DNA of 64,000 nt, taken from Algoriphagus alkaliphilus. GTDB taxonomy: Bacteria; Bacteroidota; Bacteroidia; Cytophagales; Cyclobacteriaceae. A program made the position numbers and the translations under genes. This document shows positions 7,934 to 17,468 of the stretch, one piece after another (the first letter of the stretch is position 1; every line of letters starts with the position of its first letter). The stretch is taken from positions 172,626 to 236,625 of the forward strand of contig NZ_FMXE01000005.1 in assembly GCF_900103735.1 (NCBI RefSeq), written 5' to 3'. The notes below the pieces were generated by a model, which was not told where the DNA came from, made no database searches, and worked only from the letters and a program-made list of their open reading frames with translations.

Positions 7934-10420
7934 CTACTCGTCCTTTAGCGTCTTCACCGGATTCATCTGTGTAGCCCGGAAGGATTGAGCAGAGACGATG
8001 GCCAGTGTAAATCCAATTCCAGCCAGTGCCAAAACGAGGAAACTGATCCAAGAAGGCCAATCTTTGACTGCAAACTGAGCAATCCAATCTTGCATCAAAT
8101 ACCAGCTTAATGGCAAGGCAACCAGCACTCCTATTAAGGTGATGTAGAGAAATTCCTTATTAAACATCCAAGAAATACTCAAGCTCGAAGCACCAAGCAC
8201 TTTTCGGATCCCGATCTCCTTGGTTCTTCCGGCGATACTCAAAGCAGCCATTGCCAGCAAACCCATAGCGGCGATCAGGATTGCAATTCCTGCTGCCAGA
8301 AACACCATTTTTCCCAATCGCTCATCTGCACGATACTGTGACTCCACAGCCTCATCCATGAAGCTGAAACTGAAGGCTTCAAGAGGAAAAACTCTTTTCC
8401 ACTCTTCTTCCAGCATGGCTCGGAAAGCTTCAAAATCTGTCCCTGTACCTTTTACAATCACTTTGGGATTGGTTGCCGAACTGATCATCAGCATATTGAT
8501 TCCGCTGAAAATGATTTCTGGATTTTTGGCTAAAATGACTGGTTCGATGGCGTTGTATAATGAGTTATGGTGGAAATCTTTCACCACACCCACGATCTGG
8601 TGGGGATTGATCCGAACACTTGGCAGCAATTCGCCAAGTGGATCATCCCATTTCATGGCTTTGGCAAAAGTTTCATTGATCAAGACCGCACTGCTGTCCG
8701 AACCCGGAAGTGGATTGAGTTCGCGGCCTTCGGCAAGCTCCAGCCCCATTGTTTTGACATAATCCCCGCCTACGAAATTGAGTCTGAATTTAAACTGCTT
8801 TCCATCCTCGGTTGGAAAACCTCCATTCCAGAATGCATTATCGCCATAGGTGGAGATCGTAATGCCCGCCGATTTCACTTCAGACCGAGCAGTCAACGCC
8901 TGACGGTAGAGTTCCGCTTGTGCAAAACCAGCATTGATAGAGGTGGTAAAACTGGTACTGGGCACTTCGGGTACATCCACCAGCACGACCATTTCCTGAT
9001 CAAATCCCAAATCAAAATTTCGGATCGCATTCATTTGATTGACCATAATCAAAGTAGATGCGATGAGCAAAAAAGAGATAAAGAATTGGAAGGCAACCAG
9101 GCCTTTCCGCAAAGCTTGCTTACCAAATCGAATGGAAAGCGTTCCTTTAAGTACTTGAATCGGGCGCAAACTTGACATGAAAAATGCAGGATATGCACCT
9201 GCCATTGCGGTGATTCCCAAAAGCAAGCCTACCAAAATCAGAACTTGAACCGGACCATAGACTAATTCAAGTTGCTTTTCAAAAAGGTCATTGAATGTCG
9301 GCAACAATGCCTCAGCGAGCAGTAAACCCAGGATCAAAGCTGAAATCGTAATCAAAAACGCCTCGGTCAAAAACTGAAAGACCAACTGACCAAACTCCGC
9401 TCCCATCGTTTTGCGCACGCCTACTTCCTTGGCTCTGGTAGTTGCGCGACCGATAGCCATGGTGGTAAAATTGATGCAGGCGATCAGGAGAATCAAAAAT
9501 GCAATTCCGGTTAGAATCCAAAGTAACGAAGGTCTGGTAGTCTCCGCCATCCCGGAATTGGGATCATCAGAAAGGTGAATATCGGCCATCGGCTGCAGGC
9601 TGAAGAGATACCCACCCTCTTTGTAGTCAGTCCCCAAAGCTTTTTTCATCATTCCTTCGACACCTGCTTCGATGGCATATTTAGCTTCAGAGTTGGTGGT
9701 TTTGATATAGGTATCTCCATAGACATTGTACCAGGAAGTCTGACTTTCATTGCTGATCGAATAATCCATATTCAGATTATTCATCAGGATCTCAAATTCG
9801 ATACTCGAATTTGCAGGAATGTCTGCCAGCAGTCCCGTAACTTGATATTCTTCGAAATTATTCCCCATTTTCAGGCGGATGGATTTTCCGAAAGGATTAG
9901 CATCCCCAAAGTACTTTTTGGCGACGGTTTCAGTCAGGGCCACACTGAACTTATCTTTTAAAACCTGGGATTTTTCACCTTCCAGCAGCTCGAAACTGAA
10001 AATCTCAAAAAAGTCCGGGCTTACCATCATATACTCCTGGTTCTGAGTGGTAGACTCGTCGAGGTAAGCTTGTGCCGAAGCGCTAATTAACTGTGTGGCA
10101 TGAGTTACTTGGGCAAATTCACTCTTGAATGTAGACGCTGTAAGGACAGGAGTGGAATAGGAACGACCACCTTCCCCATCACTCTTTTCGAGGCGCTCCA
10201 ATCTAAAAACCGTATCCCTGTCCTGATGAAAATCATCAAAGTTCAGCTCAAACTGCACAAAGAAGAAAATCAGGATACTGACTCCCAAACCCAATGTCAA
10301 TCCGATCAAGTTGATCCCTGAATGGAGTTTGTTTTTGGTCAGGTTGCGAAGGGCGATTTTGAAGTAGTTTTTGAGAATTGGTTCAGATTGGAAGATTTTA
10401 AAATTTGAAGATTTGGGCAA
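7934..10420 (-). CDS. FtsX/MacB-type ABC transporter permease (array copy 3), non-ATG start
   Basis: Up to 828 residues, with the same duplicated architecture as its neighbours: KEVGVRKTMGA near 332, KEIGIRKVLGA near 737, and the tail SFRATQMNPVKTLKDE. The start is unusual. There is no in-frame ATG before about residue 130, which would delete the first membrane helix. Either the TTG at 10418-10420 is used, giving 14 extra residues, or the ATT at 10376-10378 is used. The ATT aligns exactly with the ATG of copy 1 (ATGCTCAAAAAC against ATTCTCAAAAAC). The frame is otherwise intact across its whole length, so the gene is probably functional. Confidence 0.85.
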   Translation of the reverse strand: MPKSSNFKIFQSEPILKNYFKIALRNLTKNKLHSGINLIGLTLGLGVSILIFFFVQFELNFDDFHQDRDTVFRLERLEKSDGEGGRSYSTPVLTASTFKSEFAQVTHATQLISASAQAYLDESTTQNQEYMMVSPDFFEIFSFELLEGEKSQVLKDKFSVALTETVAKKYFGDANPFGKSIRLKMGNNFEEYQVTGLLADIPANSSIEFEILMNNLNMDYSISNESQTSWYNVYGDTYIKTTNSEAKYAIEAGVEGMMKKALGTDYKEGGYLFSLQPMADIHLSDDPNSGMAETTRPSLLWILTGIAFLILLIACINFTTMAIGRATTRAKEVGVRKTMGAEFGQLVFQFLTEAFLITISALILGLLLAEALLPTFNDLFEKQLELVYGPVQVLILVGLLLGITAMAGAYPAFFMSSLRPIQVLKGTLSIRFGKQALRKGLVAFQFFISFLLIASTLIMVNQMNAIRNFDLGFDQEMVVLVDVPEVPSTSFTTSINAGFAQAELYRQALTARSEVKSAGITISTYGDNAFWNGGFPTEDGKQFKFRLNFVGGDYVKTMGLELAEGRELNPLPGSDSSAVLINETFAKAMKWDDPLGELLPSVRINPHQIVGVVKDFHHNSLYNAIEPVILAKNPEIIFSGINMLMISSATNPKVIVKGTGTDFEAFRAMLEEEWKRVFPLEAFSFSFMDEAVESQYRADERLGKMVFLAAGIAILIAAMGLLAMAALSIAGRTKEIGIRKVLGASSLSISWMFNKEFLYITLIGVLVALPLSWYLMQDWIAQFAVKDWPSWISFLVLALAGIGFTLAIVSAQSFRATQMNPVKTLKDE

Positions 10421-10443
10421 TTCGGGTTAGAAAGTGGTAAGGC

Positions 10444-10482
10444 GTTAAAGTTGTAAGGTTTCCTTTGGTCAAGGGCCAAACT
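10444..10482. repeat. 39-bp intergenic repeat upstream of permease copy 3
   Basis: Second, identical copy of the 39 bases at 4024-4062, in the same position relative to the permease start. It is followed at about 10530-10575 by a CTCTTGTGTCTAAAATCTTG-type segment that also occurs at about 7890-7925 and, diverged, at 13070-13135. The intergenic spacers of the array therefore share a modular sequence. Confidence 0.75.
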
Positions 10483-10588
10483 CTATTCACGCCCTCGTAA
10501 ATGGTATTTCATAAATCGTAAATTCTTTTGTTTCTAGTCTCTCGCCTCTTGTGTCTAAAATCTTGATACTAAATAATTAAAACCTTCA

Positions 10589-12943
10589 TTACTCGCTTCT
10601 CAATAATTTGGCTGGATTGACCATGGCGGCTTTGATCGCTTGAGAGCTTACTGTCAGAAAGGCAATCAACAGAGCAATCAGTCCTGTCCCGATGAACACT
10701 TTCCAATCTAACTCAATCCGATAGTCAAATCCTGCCAACCATTCGCTCATCGCATACCAAGTAATGGGCACACCGATCAGCATGGCGATCAGCACGAGTT
10801 TGGTAAATTCTCCGGAAAGTAAAAGCACCAATCCCTTCACGGAAGCTCCTAGCACTTTTCTTACAGAAATCTCTTTGCTGCGCTGCTCTGCAATAAATGC
10901 TGCCAAACCAAACAGCCCCAAACAGGAAATCAAGATTGCCAGTACAGAGAACACGGTAGTTAGCGTCTTGACTTGCTGTTGATCTGCAAATTTTCGGGCG
11001 TGGACCTCATCGGCAAAAGTATATCCGAATGGCGAACCAGGATTGAATTTCTTAAAAATCGCCTCTAATTGAGCTATCGTCTCTGGTAAATCGGCTTCAG
11101 AAAGGCGGATATGGATAAAGTTCTGCTCGATCTGAGGCCCAAAAATCAGGATCCCGCCCGGCTTACCAAATGGAGAATCGATGATAAAATCCTTGACCAC
11201 GCCGATAACATGATATTCCGCATCGCCGTCTTTGATGATCTCCCCGATAGGATTTTCAAATCCCATAAATCCCAAAGCAGTTTCATTAATCAAAACTGAA
11301 GAACTATCTGCAGGATTGGTATAAACATCGATATCACGACCTGCAATGAGTTCCAATCCGGCGGTTTTCACCACATGGGCATCTGCTCCCATCCGTTGGA
11401 TTGTAGGCATGAATGCATCATCTTTTCCCTGCCATTTCATCATATTGGTGTCGCTGTATTGTTCGGTGAAAGGAGAAAAAGTACTGGAAATCGATACCAC
11501 TCCTGGCAAGGCTTCTACTTCGCCGCGCAGCGCTGAAAAGTTTGTCTTCAGTGATCCCGTCATTTGGTGGTAAATCAAGTTTTCGGTATTCAAACCAAAG
11601 TCTCGGGTTTGGACAAATTGCATTTGATTTCGAATGATCCAGGTACTGGCAATCAAGACCGCCACGATGGTAAACTGGAAAACCACCAAAGCTTCTCTTG
11701 GTTTAAACCAAGTTTTTGTGAAACTCATGTGGGACTTTAAAACCATTGCAGGTCTGAACGAACTCAGTAGAAATGCAGGATAAGCTCCTGCAAGGATACC
11801 CGTCAGCAATACATATCCAAGAGAAAAAAACCAAAAATAGGGTTGATCATAAGGCAAACTCAGTTCCTTACCGATCAATTGATTGAATCCCGGAAAAGTC
11901 AGGGTGATCATCAACAAAGCCAAGACATATGCTGCCACAGAAATCAAAACAGATTCAGCGAGAAATTGACCAATCAGCATGCTCCGGTCAGCACCGGAAA
12001 CTTTTCGGATGCCTACCTCTTTGGCTCGTTTTTCACTTTGAGCCGTGCTGAGGTTGACAAAATTGACGCAAGCGATCAGCAGGATGACAATCCCTACCAG
12101 ACCAAACATCCGGATCAGATCTATTCTTCCACCCACCGATTTTCCATTTTCAAATTCGCTCTTTAGATGAAGATCAGACATCGGAAACAGAAAATCACTC
12201 GTGTTTTTGATATCTGCATTTCGAAGAGAGAAATCTTTGAATTTCTCATTGAATGTGGTCAAATCGGTTCCAGGTGCCAGCATCGCAAAAGTCCGGCAGT
12301 TATTGTTTCCCCAAAAATCTCCCGCCCAGCCCATTACTTCCATCTTTTTGAAAGGAAGAAAAGCAGTGAACCGGAAATCGGTGTTTTCCGGCAAGTCAGC
12401 TATCACAGCCTTGACTTCAAAGTCAAGTTCAGACTCCACTTTGACTGATTTTCCAAGGGATGATACGTCTCCAAAAAGCTTTTTTGCAACCGATTCGGTC
12501 AGGATTATATTATCAGGAGATTTCAGCGCTTCCACTGGATTCCCTTCCAAAACCCGGAAGCTGAACATCTCAAAAAAGCCAGGATCAACAAACGATACTT
12601 GTTCGTAGTAACTGTTCTCCCCCACCGCCAAGACCATCGGGTCCCACTCAGTGACATGAGTCACTGCTTCTACCTCAGGATATTGCTCTTTCAGCGCAGC
12701 TGCATAAGGCGTCGGGGTGTAGTCCCAACTTAGGACATTTCCCTGATTGACATTGGTGCGCCAGACGGCGTAGATGCGGTCGGATTTCTCATAGGTACTG
12801 TCAACTGAGAATTCGAACTGAATCCAGACCATAATCAACACAGTCGCGGCCATACCAATTGCCAGCCCACCGATATTGATCAATGCAAAGCCTTTCTTTC
12901 TAATTAGGTTTCTCCAGGCGATTTTAAGGTAGTTTTTCCACAT
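10589..12943 (-). CDS. FtsX/MacB-type ABC transporter permease (array copy 4)
   Basis: From the ATG at 12941-12943 the product is 784 residues and begins MWKNYLKIAWRNLIRKKGF, matching the other copies. The open frame continues up to a TTG at 13000, but the added residues have no family support. It has a first helix near 20-42, KEVGIRKVSGA near 311 and KEISVRKVLGA near 693, with two periplasmic MacB_PCD-like domains between helices. It ends SQAIKAAMVNPAKLLRSE. It is separated from copies 3 and 5 by spacers of 170-200 bp that hold shared repeat segments. Confidence 0.9.
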   Translation of the reverse strand: MWKNYLKIAWRNLIRKKGFALINIGGLAIGMAATVLIMVWIQFEFSVDSTYEKSDRIYAVWRTNVNQGNVLSWDYTPTPYAAALKEQYPEVEAVTHVTEWDPMVLAVGENSYYEQVSFVDPGFFEMFSFRVLEGNPVEALKSPDNIILTESVAKKLFGDVSSLGKSVKVESELDFEVKAVIADLPENTDFRFTAFLPFKKMEVMGWAGDFWGNNNCRTFAMLAPGTDLTTFNEKFKDFSLRNADIKNTSDFLFPMSDLHLKSEFENGKSVGGRIDLIRMFGLVGIVILLIACVNFVNLSTAQSEKRAKEVGIRKVSGADRSMLIGQFLAESVLISVAAYVLALLMITLTFPGFNQLIGKELSLPYDQPYFWFFSLGYVLLTGILAGAYPAFLLSSFRPAMVLKSHMSFTKTWFKPREALVVFQFTIVAVLIASTWIIRNQMQFVQTRDFGLNTENLIYHQMTGSLKTNFSALRGEVEALPGVVSISSTFSPFTEQYSDTNMMKWQGKDDAFMPTIQRMGADAHVVKTAGLELIAGRDIDVYTNPADSSSVLINETALGFMGFENPIGEIIKDGDAEYHVIGVVKDFIIDSPFGKPGGILIFGPQIEQNFIHIRLSEADLPETIAQLEAIFKKFNPGSPFGYTFADEVHARKFADQQQVKTLTTVFSVLAILISCLGLFGLAAFIAEQRSKEISVRKVLGASVKGLVLLLSGEFTKLVLIAMLIGVPITWYAMSEWLAGFDYRIELDWKVFIGTGLIALLIAFLTVSSQAIKAAMVNPAKLLRSE

Positions 12944-13146
12944 GTTCTTATTGGTTGAAAGATTGGAAAGTGGTAAAGTTGTAAGGTTTCCTCCGGTCAA
13001 AGCAACTATTATTCAAGATTTAGTAAATCGTAAACATTTAGTCTCTCGTATTTTGTCACTTCATCTCTTGTTTTTCTTGCTTCTTTTCTCTTGCTTCTCG
13101 TTTTTAAAATCTTGATACTATTGTCTTAATACTTGATAATGTGACC

Positions 13147-15576
13147 TTAGTCCTTCATGATACTATTTATCGGATTTGCATTTGCAGCATTAGTGGTTTT
13201 GTAGATTACAGTAATCATTGCAACCAAAAGCGTAATCAACGCAGAACCAATCAATAAGAAACTGGTATTGTCAATCGTATCGGTAAATTTCTCAAGCCAT
13301 TGGTTCATGCCGATGTATGCCAAAGGAGCTCCAATCACCACTGAGATCGCTACCAAAACAATGAATTCCTTGGAAAGCAATTGGGTCAATTCTGACAAGG
13401 AAGCTCCCAAAACCTTCCGAACTCCAATTTCTTTGGTCCTCTGGTCTAAGCTAAATGAAACCAATCCCCAAATACCTAACAAACTGATTAAAATCGCCAG
13501 ACCTGTGAAGGTATAGGCCACTTTCTTGAGACGGATTTCCTCTGCATATACTTTGCTCATCTCCTCATCTAGAAATGTGAATTCAAACGGTACTTCTGGA
13601 TTGATACTGAGCCATGATTTTTCCATTTCCGCTATCAATTCAGAAGGATTCTCTCCATTGAAGCTGACCACTAAATTTGCAGGCATAGTGCCATAGAAAG
13701 TCGCAACGGGGTAAACCTCACTCTTGAGCGAAAGGTAATTATAGTCTTTGATCACTCCCACAATTTCCCATGCAGGACTCGATTCGCTATTTAAATTCCA
13801 TTGCTCAAAAAAGCTTCCTACCGCTTCTTCCTGAGCAATTCCAAAATTTTTCAAAAAAGATTCATTGACTACCATTTTGTTGCTGTCGGTTTCAGCTACT
13901 GTTCTTCCTTCGAGAAGTTGAATGTCCATGGTTTCAAAGAAATTCTCCCGAGCATAATTCAGCTGCACTACTTTCCCATCGCTGACAGAGGTTCCCTTTT
14001 TGTAAATTTTGTTATCATACCAAATGTTTTGAGAAGGATAGAATTCGCAACCTGTCACCGAGTTTACCTGTGACAATCCTTCAAACTGCGATTTTAGAGA
14101 ATTGTAATTTGCAGAGGAAGTAGCGGTCTTTAAGGGGATCACCAATTTCTGATTTTTGGTGAAGCCTGGATCCTTTTCGTTCAGGTGGGATAGTTGTTGT
14201 GAAACCACAGCTACTGCATATACCAGAAGAAACACCATTGAAAACTGAAAAACCACCAGGCCATTGCGAAGGGAAAAAGAGGATCTTGCAGCCTTGCTTT
14301 TGACTTTGAACACCTTATTCACATTGATCATCCCAAGGTAAAAAGCAGGATAAGCCCCCGAAATAATTCCTGTGGAAAACCCTAAGGCTAAAATCGGAAG
14401 GAGCATCTGAGGGGATAAAACATCCTCACTTACCAAGGAGCTGTCAAACAACTGATTCAAATACGGAAGTGAAATGATCAGGATTGGAAGTGAGATGATT
14501 ACAGCAAAAAGTGAGAAAAAGATCGATTCAATTACAAATTGATACATCAGCGATTGGCTGGATGCTCCATTTACTTTCCTCACTCCGATTTCTTTGGCAC
14601 GTCTTAAAGCCTGAGCCGTTGTAAGATTGATATAATTAATGCAAGCCATTAATTGTACAAAAAATCCAATTGCAATTAGGATGTAGAGGTAGTTGATGTC
14701 CGAAATTTTTCCTAGGGGATAACTGAAATGTGCCGATCTCAAGTTTAAATCTTTGATGGGAAAAAGGCCTAAAGTCTTATCCATATTTCCAGCTTTCAAT
14801 TGCTCTGCTCCATGTTTTTGAAGAAAATCAGGAAGTTTCAATGCTAGCTGATCTGGATTTGTATTTAGGCTCAGTTGAACATACGTGTGCACAAAATTAT
14901 TTCCAGCCCAACCATCATTGGTCAATACAAAATTTCCCAACCCTGTACTTGCCATACTAAGCAAAAAGTTTGGAGTCAAGTGTGTTGGTCCTGCATGTTC
15001 ATCAAATACTGCGGTGACTTTCGCCTGAATTTCTCCTTCCTCATTGGTAAGCAGCACCTCTTTGCCCACGATGGCATTTCCTTTTCCAAACAGCTTTTCT
15101 GCCAAGAACGATGAAAGCACCAAACTTCTCGGCTCCATCAGGGCTGTTTTCCGATCTCCTTCCAACAGCGAAAAATTGAATACCTCGAAAAACGTTGAAT
15201 CCACTAAGTAACTATTGGATTCAAAAAATGATTTGTCCGAGCCTTCCGGTTTCATCAGGAACTCCCCTCCCATGCTTACAACCCTAGTTTGCTGAATAAC
15301 TTCCTCAAAATCCTCCACCAATCCCGGCCCAATTGCTGGACTGCCAGAAATCAATTCCATATCCGGAAATTCTCCGCGGTTGTTGATGAAAGTGGTGACC
15401 TTGTAGATATTCTCGTAATTGTCAAAATGCTTTTCAAAGCCAAATTGGGACTGGACATACAGAAGAATTGCCAAACTGCAGACCGTTCCCGCGGTTAAGC
15501 CTACCAGATTGATAATCCCGAAAGTTTTTAGATTAAGGAAGTTTCTCCAGGCGATTTTGAGGTAGTTGAGGAACAT
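13147..15576 (-). CDS. FtsX/MacB-type ABC transporter permease (array copy 5)
   Basis: An 809-residue protein starting MFLNYLKIAWRNFLNLKTFG at the ATG 15574-15576. KEIGVRKVNGA lies near 330 and KEIGVRKVLGA near 717, with membrane helices at the N-terminus, in the middle and at the C-terminus and two large periplasmic domains. It is the first gene of the minus-strand array, so the array promoter should lie in 15577-15900, although no clear promoter was recognised there. Substrate is unknown. Confidence 0.9.
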   Translation of the reverse strand: MFLNYLKIAWRNFLNLKTFGIINLVGLTAGTVCSLAILLYVQSQFGFEKHFDNYENIYKVTTFINNRGEFPDMELISGSPAIGPGLVEDFEEVIQQTRVVSMGGEFLMKPEGSDKSFFESNSYLVDSTFFEVFNFSLLEGDRKTALMEPRSLVLSSFLAEKLFGKGNAIVGKEVLLTNEEGEIQAKVTAVFDEHAGPTHLTPNFLLSMASTGLGNFVLTNDGWAGNNFVHTYVQLSLNTNPDQLALKLPDFLQKHGAEQLKAGNMDKTLGLFPIKDLNLRSAHFSYPLGKISDINYLYILIAIGFFVQLMACINYINLTTAQALRRAKEIGVRKVNGASSQSLMYQFVIESIFFSLFAVIISLPILIISLPYLNQLFDSSLVSEDVLSPQMLLPILALGFSTGIISGAYPAFYLGMINVNKVFKVKSKAARSSFSLRNGLVVFQFSMVFLLVYAVAVVSQQLSHLNEKDPGFTKNQKLVIPLKTATSSANYNSLKSQFEGLSQVNSVTGCEFYPSQNIWYDNKIYKKGTSVSDGKVVQLNYARENFFETMDIQLLEGRTVAETDSNKMVVNESFLKNFGIAQEEAVGSFFEQWNLNSESSPAWEIVGVIKDYNYLSLKSEVYPVATFYGTMPANLVVSFNGENPSELIAEMEKSWLSINPEVPFEFTFLDEEMSKVYAEEIRLKKVAYTFTGLAILISLLGIWGLVSFSLDQRTKEIGVRKVLGASLSELTQLLSKEFIVLVAISVVIGAPLAYIGMNQWLEKFTDTIDNTSFLLIGSALITLLVAMITVIYKTTNAANANPINSIMKD

Positions 15577-15918
15577 AGCTTGACGGGAAATGGACAGTTA
15601 GTTCGTAATTCTGATTCCACTTTTATGCCACCAAAAATAGACTCGCATCGTTCAATTCAGGCTTTTTTAATTTTTTAGCAACCTATCAGCGAACTTTTTT
15701 GTCCGTTGACGGGCAAAGTCTTTCAAAATCATAACTAGTCTTTAAAACAAAATTGGACCTTGAAACAATATGCTCGAGCCAGACTTCAATCAGAAATCAG
15801 GACTTTGTGATAAATTTTATATCAAATAGTATGACTGAATGATAGATTTTTTGTCAGAAAGTAACACGCTAAAGGATTGAAAATCATTTATCTTTAATTG
15901 AACCCAATCACATTGACC
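15577..15918. other. Divergent intergenic region, permease array / FG-GAP gene
   Basis: About 340 bp, AT-rich, with no gene. It must hold promoters for both directions. A TATCTTTA at 15889-15896 loosely resembles the Bacteroidetes -7 box for the plus-strand gene, but no correctly spaced -33 box was found. Confidence 0.5.
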
Positions 15919-17076
15919 ATGTTGTATCCCGCAATTCTTTACTTAGCCATGGCTTTTCAACCTAGGAACGAACCTATTTTCGAGGAACAAATTTTGGACT
16001 CCGAAGTCGCGATTGGCTATGGATTAGCCATCGGAGATGTGGATGGGGACGGGAAGGATGATATCATTTTAGCCGATAAAAAAGCTTTTGTCTGGTATCG
16101 AAATGGCGATTGGAAGAAGTTAGTGCTAGCGGAGAATCTCACCCAATCCGATAATGTCTGCATTGCGGCACGGGACATGGATGGAGACGGCAAAGTAGAA
16201 ATTGCCGTCGGGGCGCAGTGGAATCCCGGCGAAACTTCGGACACCGAAAAGTCCGGAGCGGTCTTTTACCTCAATCGCCCCGAAGATCCCACCCAAAATT
16301 GGACTCCCAAGCAACTTCACCACGAACCCACCACACATCGCATGCGCTGGGTAAAAAATGGAACTAAAGCTCATCTGATCGTAGTCCCCCTGCATGGCAG
16401 AGGCAATGCCAATGGGGAAGGCGCGGGAGTAAAAGTGATAGCTTACGAGTTGCCTGAAAACCCATCAGATGAGTGGAAAATAGTTGTAATCGATGACAGC
16501 ATGCATCTGACCCATAATTTGGACGTGATCGGTTTTGAAAGTGATAATTTGATTCTTTTAGGAGGAAAAGAGGGTGTCAAGCTTTTATCTCAATCCAGAT
16601 CGAATTGGAATTCGGAGGAAATAGGACTTCCAAGCAGCCCAAGCGTGGGAGAACTCCGATTGGGAAGTGGTGCCAACCAAGTCCCTTTTTTGGCAACGAT
16701 CGAACCCATGCATGGCACGACGCTGGTAGCTTACGAGGGATTTGACGATAATCTCAATTCTGAAAACGTAAAAAGAACCGTTTTGCATACTCAGCTAAAA
16801 GATGGTCATGCCCTTGCTCTTGGGGATTTTTTAGGTTTGGGATCGGATCAGATCGCCGTGGGTTGGCGCTTGCCCAATGAAGCAGGGGAATTTGGAGTGA
16901 AGCTTTTTGTGCCAAAAAATGGTTCATTCAGTGAATTCGAGGAGTTTTGGATTGACAAAAACGGTATGGCCTGCGAGGATTTGCAGGCAGCTGATCTCGA
17001 TGGAGACGGTAAACCGGAACTCATCGCATCCGGCAGATCCACGAAGAATCTGAAGATTTATTGGAATAAGAATTAA
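15919..17076 (+). CDS. FG-GAP/VCBS repeat protein
   Basis: A 385-residue protein from the ATG at 15919; a TTG seven codons upstream is also open. The N-terminus is weakly hydrophobic (LYPAILYLAMAF), possibly a short signal. Three calcium-loop FG-GAP/VCBS motifs are visible: DVDGDGKDDI (about 40-49), DMDGDGKVEI (about 87-96) and DLDGDGKPEL (about 358-367). This pattern suggests a beta-propeller with calcium-bound blades, as in secreted carbohydrate-related or integrin-like proteins. It stands alone on the plus strand. Its last 10 codons and 3' flank are duplicated 178 bp downstream inside a REP array. Confidence 0.8.
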   Translation: MLYPAILYLAMAFQPRNEPIFEEQILDSEVAIGYGLAIGDVDGDGKDDIILADKKAFVWYRNGDWKKLVLAENLTQSDNVCIAARDMDGDGKVEIAVGAQWNPGETSDTEKSGAVFYLNRPEDPTQNWTPKQLHHEPTTHRMRWVKNGTKAHLIVVPLHGRGNANGEGAGVKVIAYELPENPSDEWKIVVIDDSMHLTHNLDVIGFESDNLILLGGKEGVKLLSQSRSNWNSEEIGLPSSPSVGELRLGSGANQVPFLATIEPMHGTTLVAYEGFDDNLNSENVKRTVLHTQLKDGHALALGDFLGLGSDQIAVGWRLPNEAGEFGVKLFVPKNGSFSEFEEFWIDKNGMACEDLQAADLDGDGKPELIASGRSTKNLKIYWNKN

Positions 17077-17117
17077 AGCCCAAAATTAAGCGGGTACTGG
17101 GAGTGTAAAAAGACCAA
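17044..17117. repeat. Direct repeat, copy 1 (3' end of FG-GAP gene plus flank)
   Basis: These 74 bases include the last codons and stop of the FG-GAP gene and about 40 bases after it. They recur at 17222-17295 with one visible mismatch (AAAGCCC against AAAACCC). Confidence 0.9.
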
Positions 17118-17156
17118 ATTTTAGTCAGGAAAGCGAGTGGAGACAGCCTTTTGCAA

Positions 17157-17447
17157 GAATGTATATTCAGAAATCAGTGAGTGGAGACACTCACTGCGGC
17201 AAAGACATTCACTGCGGCGGAAAGAATCTGAAGATTTATTGGAATAAGAATTAAAACCCAAAATTAAGCGGGTACTGGGAGTGTAAAAAGACCAATGCCG
17301 TGAGTGGAGACACTCACGGCGGCGGAAGTTGGGCCACTCACTGAGGCGGAATGAAATGTCCGCCCACATGAGTATCCCCACTCATATGATTGAGATAAAT
17401 TTCTCGCCTACGTGAGTGTCCTCACTCACGTGATGAAGGTTAATATT
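17157..17447. repeat. Left REP array flanking the RAYT gene
   Basis: Contains several short hairpins, such as GTGAGTG-GAGA-CACTCAC (about 17303-17320) and the unit CGCCT plus ACGTGAGTG-TCCT-CACTCACGT (17405-17431). The sequence from GAAGTTGGGCCACTCACTGA to GATGAAGGTTAATATTG is almost the same as in the right array at about 18208-18330. This left copy is split by the 74-bp duplication at 17222-17295. Confidence 0.85.
17222..17295. repeat. Direct repeat, copy 2, embedded in the REP array
   Basis: Near-identical copy of 17044-17117 lying between two REP hairpins. It encodes only a remnant of the FG-GAP C-terminus. Its position suggests slippage or recombination between the flanking REP units. 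Confidence 0.9.
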
Positions 17448-17468
17448 GAACTATAAGTTTTTAGCGCT

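Noticed and set aside
17121..17381. Small ORFs (also 18022-18262) across the REP arrays
   Set aside because: They are translations of hairpin repeats (ECLRRSEC-type) with no coding signature.
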